From Rurimicrobium sp040387755 (lineage in GTDB: Bacteria; Bacteroidota; Bacteroidia; Chitinophagales; Chitinophagaceae): DNA of 64,000 nucleotides. The stretch lies in contig JAZKDB010000002.1 in NCBI GenBank assembly GCA_040387755.1, positions 1,178,001 to 1,242,000 on the forward strand, read 5' to 3'. A program made the position numbers and the translations under genes. Below the pieces are notes generated by a model. That model was not told the DNA's origin. It searched no databases and saw only the letters and a list, made by a program, of their open reading frames with translations. This document shows positions 18,389-27,100 of the stretch, one piece after another (position 1 is the stretch's first letter; each line of letters opens with the position of its first letter).

Positions 18389-19678
18389 ATGAGTTTTATT
18401 ACCAACATCCATGCCCGTCAGATATTAGATTCACGTGGCAATCCTACAGTAGAAGTTGACTTACACACCAGCGATGGCTCTATGGGCCGTGCTGCAGTAC
18501 CATCAGGCGCCTCAACAGGCAAGCACGAAGCGGTGGAACTGCGTGATGGCGACAAAAAGAAATACTTGGGAAAAGGAGTGTTGAAAGCAGTGAATAATAT
18601 CAATGAAAAACTGGCTGAAGAGCTTTATGGAATTGATGTTACCAATCAGCGTGAAATTGATTCTTTAATGTTGGAAATCGATGGAACTGCCAATAAATCA
18701 AAAATAGGAGCCAATGCTACTTTGGCGGTAAGTATGGCCGCTGCCAAAGCTGCTGCACAATCTACGGGTTTGCCATTGTATCGTTATGTAGGTGGCGCTA
18801 ATGCCAAAACCTTACCGGTACCTATGATGAACATCCTCAATGGTGGTGCACACGCAGATAACAAAATCGATTTTCAGGAATTTATGGTGGTGCCAACCGG
18901 TGCTTCTTCTTTTGCTGAAGGTTTGCGTTGGGGTGTGGAAATTTTCCATCATTTAAAAAGTGTATTGAAAGATAAAGGATATTCTACCAATGTAGGTGAC
19001 GAAGGTGGTTTTGCTCCGGATATCAAAAGCAACGAAGAAGCGATTGAAACGGTATTAAAAGCCATTGAAAAAGCAGGATACAAACCAGGTGAGCAAGTGT
19101 CTATTGCCATGGATGCTGCTATCAGTGAATTGTGGGATTCAAAAGCAAAGAAATATCATTTCCACAAATCTGGCGGTGCTAAAATGAGCAGCGAAGAGCT
19201 GGTAGCCTATTGGGTAAAATGGTGTAAAAAATATCCCATCGTAAGTATTGAAGATGGTATGGACGAAGATGACTGGAAAGGCTGGAAAGCTTTGACAGAT
19301 GCCCTTGGCAATAAAGTGCAATTGGTAGGAGATGATCTTTTTGTTACAAACGTTCAGCGTTTGGAGAAAGGAATTACTGAAAATATTGCTAATGGTCTTC
19401 TGGTAAAAGTGAATCAGATTGGTACACTTTCTGAAACGATTGATGCTGTATCAATGGCTCAATGCGCAGGGTACAACACCATTATGAGCCATCGCAGCGG
19501 GGAAACTGAAGATTACACTATTGCCGACCTTGCTGTTGCTTTGAATTGCGGTCAAATCAAAACCGGTTCTGCTTCGCGCTCTGACCGTATGGCCAAATAC
19601 AACCAACTGCTTCGTATTGAAGAAGAATTGGGTGCAAGCGCTTACTATCCGGGCAAAAAATTGAAATTCGGTAAATAA
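18389..19678 (+). CDS. eno: Enolase
   Basis: Enolase interconverts 2-phosphoglycerate and phosphoenolpyruvate in glycolysis and gluconeogenesis. The 429-residue protein matches the bacterial family along its whole length. It has the N-terminal ARQILDSRGNPTVEVDL, the GASTGKHEA loop, the metal-binding SIEDGMDEDDW and VGDDLFVTN segments, and the signature SHRSGETEDYTIADLAVAL. It is followed 49 bases later by a DivIC/FtsB-like gene and then a terminator, so the two are probably cotranscribed. Eno next to a septum-formation initiator gene is a common bacterial arrangement. Confidence 0.98.
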   Translation: MSFITNIHARQILDSRGNPTVEVDLHTSDGSMGRAAVPSGASTGKHEAVELRDGDKKKYLGKGVLKAVNNINEKLAEELYGIDVTNQREIDSLMLEIDGTANKSKIGANATLAVSMAAAKAAAQSTGLPLYRYVGGANAKTLPVPMMNILNGGAHADNKIDFQEFMVVPTGASSFAEGLRWGVEIFHHLKSVLKDKGYSTNVGDEGGFAPDIKSNEEAIETVLKAIEKAGYKPGEQVSIAMDAAISELWDSKAKKYHFHKSGGAKMSSEELVAYWVKWCKKYPIVSIEDGMDEDDWKGWKALTDALGNKVQLVGDDLFVTNVQRLEKGITENIANGLLVKVNQIGTLSETIDAVSMAQCAGYNTIMSHRSGETEDYTIADLAVALNCGQIKTGSASRSDRMAKYNQLLRIEEELGASAYYPGKKLKFGK

Positions 19679-19727
19679 GCTCATTCAATACCCTTCCATA
19701 ACATAGGAAGGTATTTAAACCAGAATT

Positions 19728-20015
19728 ATGAAAAAAGCATTTCAGTTTTTGTTTAATAAGTATCTGCTCACTTCAGCCGCCTTTTTGGTTTGGATGACTT
19801 TTTTTGATCAAAATGATTGGATGACCCAAAAAGAAACCCAAAAGCAATTGCAGAACACAAAGGATAATATTCGCTTCCTCACAGCCAAAACTGTGGCGAT
19901 GGAAGAAGAACTGAAACTATTGCAAAGCGACCCACAAAAGCTGGAACAATTTGCCCGTGAAAAGTACAGAATGAAAAGAGATAACGAAGACCTTTACATA
20001 ATAGAAAGAAAATAA
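19728..20015 (+). CDS. Septum formation initiator (FtsB/DivIC-like)
   Basis: The 95-residue bitopic protein has a transmembrane segment at about residues 9-26. A coiled coil follows (about 33-68, QKETQKQLQNTKDN), then the family ending EQFAREKYRMKRDNEDLYII. FtsB/DivIC proteins form the FtsQLB complex that activates septal peptidoglycan synthesis. The placement downstream of eno fits the usual neighbourhood. FtsB and DivIC cannot be told apart from this sequence alone. Confidence 0.88.
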   Translation: MKKAFQFLFNKYLLTSAAFLVWMTFFDQNDWMTQKETQKQLQNTKDNIRFLTAKTVAMEEELKLLQSDPQKLEQFAREKYRMKRDNEDLYIIERK

Positions 20016-20046
20016 AAAAACCGCTCTGAGAAGGGCGGTTTTTTTA
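20014..20046 (+). terminator. Terminator after eno-divIC
   Basis: The stem AAAAAACCGCTCT pairs with AGGGCGGTTTTTT and is followed by T residues. It overlaps the stop codon of the FtsB/DivIC-like gene. Confidence 0.85.
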
Positions 20047-20068
20047 TTGAATAACTTCTTGTACTCTC

Positions 20069-20509
20069 TTATCTTCTTTCAGCAAAAAAATCCTTCATTA
20101 ACTGAGCACATTCGTCTTCCATTATCCCATAAGACAAAGAAGCTTTGGGATGGAAAGGATTCTGGCTGCCTGCTACTCGTTTATAACCATTTTTGGGGTC
20201 TGATGCTCCGAATACGATACGCCCCACTTTACTCCAATACATGGCACCAGCACACATCAGGCAGGGTTCCAATGTAACATACAAGGTTGCTTCCATCAGA
20301 TATTTGGCTCCAATAGTATTACAGGCGGCAGTAATAGCAATCATTTCGGCATGAGCTGTACTGTCAGATAATCGTTCCACCTGATTACTTCCTCTGCCGA
20401 TAATCTTATCATCCCATACTACAACCGCCCCTACCGGTACTTCTCCGGCATTATAAGCATCTTGCGCCTGGCGCAATGCTTCCTTCATAAAGTGTATATC
20501 GTCCAGCAT
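20069..20509 (-). CDS. tadA: tRNA-specific adenosine deaminase TadA-type nucleoside deaminase
   Basis: This zinc-dependent deaminase would convert A34 to inosine in tRNA-Arg(ACG). The 146-residue protein has the cytidine-deaminase-fold zinc site: HAE (His53, Glu55) and PCLMC (Cys83, Cys86). It also has the GEVPVGAVVV segment and the ending ECAQLMKDFFAERR typical of TadA. Guanine deaminases share the fold, but the length and C-terminus favour TadA. It lies 8 bases downstream of dtd on the same strand, so two tRNA quality genes share an operon. Confidence 0.92.
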   Translation of the reverse strand: MLDDIHFMKEALRQAQDAYNAGEVPVGAVVVWDDKIIGRGSNQVERLSDSTAHAEMIAITAACNTIGAKYLMEATLYVTLEPCLMCAGAMYWSKVGRIVFGASDPKNGYKRVAGSQNPFHPKASLSYGIMEDECAQLMKDFFAERR

Positions 20510-20517
20510 TAATTGTT

Positions 20518-20970
20518 CTATTCTTTATTGTGCGAATCCATTGTAATGGTGACTGGACCATCATTCACCAAAGCTACTTTCATATCTGCTGCAAAAACAC
20601 CTGTTGCAATTGGTTTCCCCAATAAGGAAGACAATTGTCTGATGCAATACTCATAAAGTGGGATGGCCTGCTCTGGCCGGGCAGCACTGATAAATGATGG
20701 CCGGTTACCTTTTTTGTAAGAGGCTATCAGTGTAAACTGACTCACCAATAATATATCTCCATGAATATCGGTAACAGAATGATTCATCAACCCCTGTTCA
20801 TCTGCAAAAATGCGTAAACCAATTATTTTTTGACAAAGCCAATCCGCATCAGATACCGTATCCTTAACGTCTATACCCAGCAAAATCAAAAGGCCATGAG
20901 CTATGCCACTGTACATTTCTGCATCAATAGTAATACTTGCCTGAGTAACACGTTGAATGACTGCTTTCAT
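20518..20970 (-). CDS. dtd: D-aminoacyl-tRNA deacylase
   Basis: DTD removes D-amino acids mischarged onto tRNA. The 150-residue protein carries the two active-site signatures: LLVSQFTLIAS and the Gly-cis-Pro motif in VNDGPVTITMDS near the C-terminus. The N-terminus MKAVIQRVTQASI is standard for the family and sets the start. An ATG two codons upstream is also in frame. It is the first gene of a dtd-tadA operon. Confidence 0.95.
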   Translation of the reverse strand: MKAVIQRVTQASITIDAEMYSGIAHGLLILLGIDVKDTVSDADWLCQKIIGLRIFADEQGLMNHSVTDIHGDILLVSQFTLIASYKKGNRPSFISAARPEQAIPLYEYCIRQLSSLLGKPIATGVFAADMKVALVNDGPVTITMDSHNKE

Positions 20971-21030
20971 AATCAAATGGCGATGATAGTGAATAATTGC
21001 AGCGAAAATACCTATTAACTGGCAAAAAAA

Positions 21031-21633
21031 TTAAGATTTGAGGATATCTACAATTAAAATTATAGCGGAAATAATACAGACAATTCCAACGAAGTTTTTG
21101 ATTGTTCTGCGTTTCAGATTCAGCATTTTTATGATTTTATTGCCGAAAAAAGCGTAGCAGGACAAGGTTATCAATCCACCAATGGAATTGGCCAGAGAAA
21201 AAGAGAACAACGACCAGAATCCGGTTGTCAGCCATTGATTATCAATTAGCAAAATACCCCAAAAAAACCAAAAAGGTATTTGCTGCGGATGAATAATTAC
21301 AGACCAATAACCCCTCCGAATAATATTGCTGCGCTGTTGTACCGGCGTTTTTACTTTTTCCAGCAAACTCCAAAAACCAATTGCAAAAAGAAATGCTATA
21401 GAAACGTACTGAGCAATACGTATAACGGAAGGGAAATCCATTAAGTATTGCAGCGCATAAAGTGTAAAAAAACAATAGAGAAACTCGAAAAGAATGGTTA
21501 GAGCTATGAAAAAAAACAGCCACCAATTGTTTTTCTTATCGGCCAATTCAATTACAGACAAATTGATATTGCCGACAATTAAATAACCCCAAATACCTAT
21601 TAAAAGCCCTATTAAAATTGCTGTCATACCCAC
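21031..21633 (-). CDS. LysE-superfamily-like membrane transporter
   Basis: The 200-residue protein has about six hydrophobic helices. The first contains IVGNINLSVIELA in place of the LysE-type Pro-Gly-Pro motif. The central cytoplasmic segment, RRGYWSVIIHPQQIPFWFF, fits the loop before helix 4 of LysE/RhtB exporters. The family exports amino acids or small molecules. The assignment is moderate because overall conservation is low and the substrate cannot be inferred. It is monocistronic with its own promoter-like element. Confidence 0.65.
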   Translation of the reverse strand: MGMTAILIGLLIGIWGYLIVGNINLSVIELADKKNNWWLFFFIALTILFEFLYCFFTLYALQYLMDFPSVIRIAQYVSIAFLFAIGFWSLLEKVKTPVQQRSNIIRRGYWSVIIHPQQIPFWFFWGILLIDNQWLTTGFWSLFSFSLANSIGGLITLSCYAFFGNKIIKMLNLKRRTIKNFVGIVCIISAIILIVDILKS

Positions 21634-21678
21634 ACTTAATTAAGGGCTGTGTACTGAATAAAGTAACAGCGTTATATT

Positions 21679-21686
21679 CAAAGATA
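21679..21686 (-). promoter_or_regulatory. -7 promoter element (TATCTTTG on minus strand)
   Basis: This is a TAnnTTTG match on the minus strand, 45 bases upstream of the LysE-like gene. Confidence 0.45.
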
Positions 21687-21742
21687 ATTGTATTGCGCAG
21701 CGACGCGGGTTAATTTAAATACAAATAATTGACAGAATTAGA

Positions 21743-22726
21743 TTAACTGTATACTTTCCTGAAATACTCTACAGTCAATTTAAGGCCATCCTCAAAACGA
21801 TATTGAGGATTATATCCCAATAGATTTCGGGCCTTTGAAATATCAGCAAGTGAATTACGAATATCGCCTTCACGTTCCTGACGATAGGTGGCCTCATGCT
21901 TAATACCCAACAATTCCCGAATGGCATTGTATAGGTAATTCACAGAAAATTTCTCTCCAACAGCAATATTATAAACTTGCCCAAAAGAAGCTGAGTTTTC
22001 GCTGAGCATACCACGAATATTAGCTTGAACAGCATTATCTACATAAGTAAAATCGCGTGTTTGTTCTCCATCTCCATTTATATAGACTGGGGTATTATTA
22101 ATAATGCCGCTAACAAATAAGGGCATAACTGCGGCATAAGGGCCATTAGGATCTTGTCGGGCACCAAAAACATTGAAATAGCGAAAACCAATAATATTCA
22201 TCCCATACAATTTGGAAAAAACATCCGCGTATAATTCGTTAGTTTTTTTTGTCACGGCATAGGGAGAAAGTGGATTCCCAATTCTCTCTTCAACTTTCGG
22301 CAAATTGGGTTCATCGCCATAAACCGCAGAAGATGATGCGTATACAAAAGCCTTTATTGAAGAGTCTTTTGATGCAGTCAGCATATTTAAAAAACCGGTA
22401 ACATTGACTTCATTACTGGCTACAGGGTCCTTCACAGAACGCGGTACAGAACCCAATGCTGCCTGATGGCTTACATAATCTATACCCTCACAGGCACGCA
22501 TACAAGAGGCAAAATCACGGATATCACCATTAATGAACTCATAGTTGGGATAATGAGCAAAAAGGTCGACATTGGATTGCAAACCAGTAGCGAGATTATC
22601 CATTACACGAACTTTTCCAGCTCCGTTGGAGAGTAAATAATCAACAATATGAGAACCGATAAATCCTGCTCCACCTGTTATCAGGAAAGAGTTTTGGCTA
22701 ATATCTTTTGTATGAAAAATGGACAT
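21743..22726 (-). CDS. UDP-HexNAc/hexose 4-epimerase (WbpP/TviC-like SDR)
   Basis: This 327-residue extended short-chain dehydrogenase has the NAD-binding TGGAGFIGSHIVDYLL near residues 18-33. It also has the catalytic Ser131-133 region (YASSSAVYGDEP) and Tyr156/Lys160 in SPYAVTKK. FGARQDPNGPYAAVMPLF and GDGEQTRDFTYVDNAVQAN are diagnostic of sugar-nucleotide epimerases of the WbpP/TviC group, which interconvert UDP-GlcNAc(A) and UDP-GalNAc(A). It lies 3 bases downstream of the UDP-sugar dehydrogenase. Together they would make UDP-HexNAc uronic acid for a surface polysaccharide. Exact substrate specificity is inference. Confidence 0.9.
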   Translation of the reverse strand: MSIFHTKDISQNSFLITGGAGFIGSHIVDYLLSNGAGKVRVMDNLATGLQSNVDLFAHYPNYEFINGDIRDFASCMRACEGIDYVSHQAALGSVPRSVKDPVASNEVNVTGFLNMLTASKDSSIKAFVYASSSAVYGDEPNLPKVEERIGNPLSPYAVTKKTNELYADVFSKLYGMNIIGFRYFNVFGARQDPNGPYAAVMPLFVSGIINNTPVYINGDGEQTRDFTYVDNAVQANIRGMLSENSASFGQVYNIAVGEKFSVNYLYNAIRELLGIKHEATYRQEREGDIRNSLADISKARNLLGYNPQYRFEDGLKLTVEYFRKVYS

Positions 22727-22729
22727 TTA

Positions 22730-24019
22730 TTATAGACTCCAATATTTTAATTCTGAAATTTTATTTCTAAGGATTCCTTTCAAATCTACAATTAAAGCAC
22801 CTGATTTTGTAATTGTTTTAAAATAGGCTTCGTCATATTGCGAGTAGGCATCATGATTTACCGCCACAATAACCGCATCATAATCGTCTGAAATATTTTT
22901 TTCAAGACCAAATCCATACTCGTGCTGTAATTCATCACTATCGGCGTGGGTATCGGTAACATGAACAGTTACATTATAAGCCTGTAGTTCCTTTACTACA
23001 TCTGCAACTTTCGAATTTCTGATATCAGACACGTTCTCCTTAAAAGTACAACCCATAATCAGCACTTTAGACTGACCAACATTCATTCCTGATTTAATAA
23101 TCGTCTGAACCGTCTTTTTTGCCACATAGGCCGCCATTTCGTCATTGATTGTTCTGCCTGATAGTATCACACGGGAATTATATCCCAGCTGAGCTGATTT
23201 ATACGTGAGATAATAAGGATCCACACCAATACAATGCCCGCCTACCAAACCGGGGAAAAACTTCAGAAAATTCCATTTTGTACCTGCAGCCTCTAGCACT
23301 TCAAATGTATTAATACCCATTTTGTCAAAGATGATGGACAATTCATTCATCAGAGCAATATTAAGATCACGCTGTGTATTTTCTATAATTTTCGCTGCCT
23401 CTGCTACCTTTACAGAAGAAGCGCGATGCACACCAGCTTTTACTACAAGTTCATAGGTCATGGCAATTACATCAAGAGCTTCCTCATCTGAACCCGAAAC
23501 TACCTTTACCACATTTTCTAGTGTATGCACTTTATCTCCCGGATTAATACGCTCTGGCGAATAACCATACTTAAAATCAACACCTGCTTTCAGTCCGGAG
23601 ATTCTTTCGATAACAGGCAGACAATCTTCTTCTGTGCATCCCGGATACACGGTCGATTCAAAAACAACATAATCGCCTTTTTTTACCACTTTCCCAAGGG
23701 TTTCAGATGCTTTTAGTACTGGGGTAAGATCGGGTACATTATGTACATCAACAGGGGTAGGTACCGCTACAATATAGAAATTAGCCTCTTTCAGTACTTC
23801 AATATCATTTGTGAAAGTAATATCGCAATTTTCGAATGCAGATGCATCCAGCTCATTACTTGGATCAATTGCATTACGCATCATTTCTATACGAGATGCA
23901 TTAATATCAAAACCAATTGCTTTTACTTTACGGGCGAAGGCCAATGCAATAGGCAATCCTACATAACCAAGACCTACCAGAGCTACTTTCGAATCCTTAC
24001 TTAATATTTTTTGATACAT
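22730..24019 (-). CDS. UDP-N-acetylhexosamine 6-dehydrogenase (WbpA/WbpO/TviB-like)
   Basis: This 429-residue enzyme would oxidise the C6 hydroxyl of a UDP-HexNAc to the uronic acid in two NAD-dependent steps. The Rossmann motif VGLGYVGLP is at 15-23. The catalytic cysteine is Cys263 in PGLVGGHCIGVDPYYL, preceded by KWNFLKF. The C-terminal UDP-binding domain has MGCTFKENVSDIRNSK. The KWNFLKF...CIGVDPYYLTYK block is typical of the UDP-HexNAc rather than UDP-glucose branch. It is the first gene of a two-gene operon with the epimerase and has a clear -7 element upstream. Confidence 0.93.
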   Translation of the reverse strand: MYQKILSKDSKVALVGLGYVGLPIALAFARKVKAIGFDINASRIEMMRNAIDPSNELDASAFENCDITFTNDIEVLKEANFYIVAVPTPVDVHNVPDLTPVLKASETLGKVVKKGDYVVFESTVYPGCTEEDCLPVIERISGLKAGVDFKYGYSPERINPGDKVHTLENVVKVVSGSDEEALDVIAMTYELVVKAGVHRASSVKVAEAAKIIENTQRDLNIALMNELSIIFDKMGINTFEVLEAAGTKWNFLKFFPGLVGGHCIGVDPYYLTYKSAQLGYNSRVILSGRTINDEMAAYVAKKTVQTIIKSGMNVGQSKVLIMGCTFKENVSDIRNSKVADVVKELQAYNVTVHVTDTHADSDELQHEYGFGLEKNISDDYDAVIVAVNHDAYSQYDEAYFKTITKSGALIVDLKGILRNKISELKYWSL

Positions 24020-24040
24020 CTAAAGCTTTTATATAAAGTG

Positions 24041-24048
24041 CAAAAGTA
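24041..24048 (-). promoter_or_regulatory. -7 promoter element (TACTTTTG on minus strand)
   Basis: This is a TAnnTTTG match on the minus strand, 21 bases upstream of the UDP-sugar dehydrogenase start. Confidence 0.5.
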
Positions 24049-24087
24049 AGCGGATATTTTGCTAAATGCTAATCTTTTAAACAATAA

Positions 24088-24118
24088 AAAACGGTTGCGA
24101 TTAAAAATCGCAACCGTT
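24088..24118 (-). terminator. Terminator of the T9SS surface-protein operon
   Basis: The 13-bp arms AACGGTTGCGATT and AATCGCAACCGTT pair perfectly around AAA. The T-run follows on the minus strand, so it ends leftward transcription from the type-B surface-protein genes. Confidence 0.85.
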
Positions 24119-24137
24119 GTACTTTCTAAATTATATT

Positions 24138-27100
24138 TTATCTAATAAGGGTTACATCACCTTTGAATGTTTCGGCAGCACCATCAGGATAACCGACACG
24201 GATGATGTAATTGTATGCTCCCATATCCATCAACTTACCATTATAAGTGCCATCCCAGCCATCATTGATGTCTTGTGTGCTGAACACTTCCTGACCCCAA
24301 CGATTGTACACGCGGAACTCTGTCAATGTCTGGAAGGTTACTCCCATCAATCGGAACTTATCATTCTTGCCATCTCCGTTTGGTGTAAACGCACTCGGTA
24401 CACTGATTGGACTCTTATAATCTATCGTCACTTTTACACTATCCTCACCACGACAACCATTCATTCCCACACCTACTACACGGTACGTTGTCGTTACCAG
24501 TGGTGAAGCCGTTGGGCTCACATTATTCGCATTACTCAAACCTGCCAATGGTGTCCAGTAATATTGAGTGCCGCCAAAGACATTCAACACAACACTCTTA
24601 CCATACTTGATGACCGTATCCTTGTTCGTAATGTTTACCTGTGGCAATGGTTTTACCGTAACGGTTGTCTTGAATGTATCGATACAACCATTTATATCCG
24701 TTACCGCTGCATAATATGTCGTATTCTGACCAGGTTTCGCTATCGCACGCTCGCAGGTATCGCAGTTCAAGGATTTCGCTACATCGTACTTAGCCGATGA
24801 TGTCGTCTCATACCATTTTGTCTTCATTCCATTGTAAGAACGTAACTGGATAGACTCATTCATACATACTATCGTATCCTGAGTAATAAAACGCTCATTC
24901 TTAGGAACGACTATCGTAATAGAATCTTTTACCAAACAGCCATTGCGGCCGCGGGTAGACACAAACAGTTTCGTATCCTCGCCGATATATACTAATGGCT
25001 CTTTCATTAACGAATCTTCAAAATAGTCGCCGGGAGTCCACAAATAGGTGAAGTCTGTATCGCCTGCTGAACAAAAACCAATTTGGAAATTAGGTAATAA
25101 TTCAAATGCTGCAGGACCTATCTCCGTACTTGGATTAGAACATACATCGCCTGAAGTCTGATACGATTTTGCCATCAGATTAAATCCAGGGGTCGTGTAC
25201 ATATTTATCGTCGGACCGGTACCCGCTGTTGCCTGTGCATAACAAATGTCTATCAACAGGTTTTTTGATGTATCCCAATTATACGCCTGATTCAATACAA
25301 AGTTCGTTCCGTAACCTGCATTAATCGTCTCATTCGTTGAACTGTAGACTGGAATAATACCTGTCTCAAAGGTCACCGGTGGTGTCGCTGTAAATTGTTT
25401 CGTATCTGTACACTTCATTCCTATCTTCAGATTCGTAAAGTCCATACTGCTGGCACTTACCGCATTAAAAGCAATGGAACGAATCGTACCCGAAGTAATG
25501 TTTCCGTTACGAAGGGCTTCCTTCGGTATGATAAACTGGGTATGAGCCGTGGTATGATTACCGTTAAATGGATGGTTTAACGGCTCTGATATTAATGAAC
25601 CTGTACTTGGATTTGACACTATTTTGTTATCAAGTGTTCCGCAAGTCAACAAATCTGATGTACCACAGGCCAGATTACGAAGTGGTTTCAGACCATTACC
25701 TACTGCATCCAAATCATAGAAATATCCGGGACGACAGTGAATAACAGGACTCAGCGGTAAAGCAGTTACACTATTACTTCTGTCTACTGTTATAGGTACC
25801 TGACCGTCTGTAAAACAGTTAGGGTTAGAGGTTGCTGTAACTCTGACATTATAATTAATATCATTCTTAATGCCATCAACATTCGTATTCGCTGAATCAG
25901 GATGATTTAAAAAGCTTGTTGGTGTCCAGGAATATTTAAATAAGCTTGGTGTCACACATACATTGAATCTTGTATTCGGACGCGTAGAGGCCAATAAAGG
26001 AGTGCCTGCTGCCAAAATACATCCTTCGCCCATCGCAGGTGCAGGTAAAGTATAAGATGGTATGTACTTCACACTCGTAAAGCTCGTATTGCTCGCATAT
26101 ACAGGATCTGGGGTGCCACCATAAGCGCCGGATACTTTACTCCAGCATACTTCTACCATCAGGTTCGATGAACCATCCCAATAATAGGCATTCGGAAATA
26201 CAAAATTATTCCAACCTGAATTTGTGAAAATACGTTGAGGAGGTAATACTTCTACTACACCGGTATAACTGGTCATCGTACTGCCACTCAATGAGGCATC
26301 TGCGGTACAGGCCATTTTTATCGTAAACTTATAGAAAGAATCGGTGCTGTTCTTTGCCGGTAAATTGAATGATATAGAATTGATAAAGCCTGGTTTGATA
26401 CCCGCATCCAACAACTCATCACGGCGATACAAGATTTGCATACGCTCTCCCGCAGAACTGGCTGAATGGTAAAATGGGGTCGGGCTCATTGACGATATCG
26501 TTCCTGTGCCTACTATCTTATCTGAAGGTACTCCGCCACTGCAGGAACTCTGAGCTATGCCACATGGTTGCTGACTCACATTCGCAAATAATTGCGTAAA
26601 GCCTTCAGGACATACTGTATCGCGGGATGCATAAGGAGCTATCAGCGGCTGGAAGCCATCTACTATAATCTTTGTAGTATCTGTATAACCACAACCGTTC
26701 TTATCCTGAGCGTACAATACAAAATAAGTGGAAATGAATGGTGTTGATACGGCATTCAGCTTCGTGGAATCATCCAAGGTGCCCGCAGGACTCCAGCTTA
26801 AATAATCCAATGCTGACATAGGGCTGATACTGCCTTTCAAACTGATAGGCTTGTTCGCACACACCGTTTGCTCAGGACCTGCATCTATCGTAATCAAAGG
26901 TACTCCGATACGAACATCTACTGTATCGCGGGTCGTACAACGGTATGGACCGCGGTAAATACTTCCCTCTACCAAATAACTGGTATACACATTAGGTTTC
27001 ACACTCGGACGCTCCAATGTATCATTATCCATATAAGGGAATGGACTCGTTGGAGAACCAAAAATACTGCTCCACTTGTAACGCATCTCTGCATTAGGGG

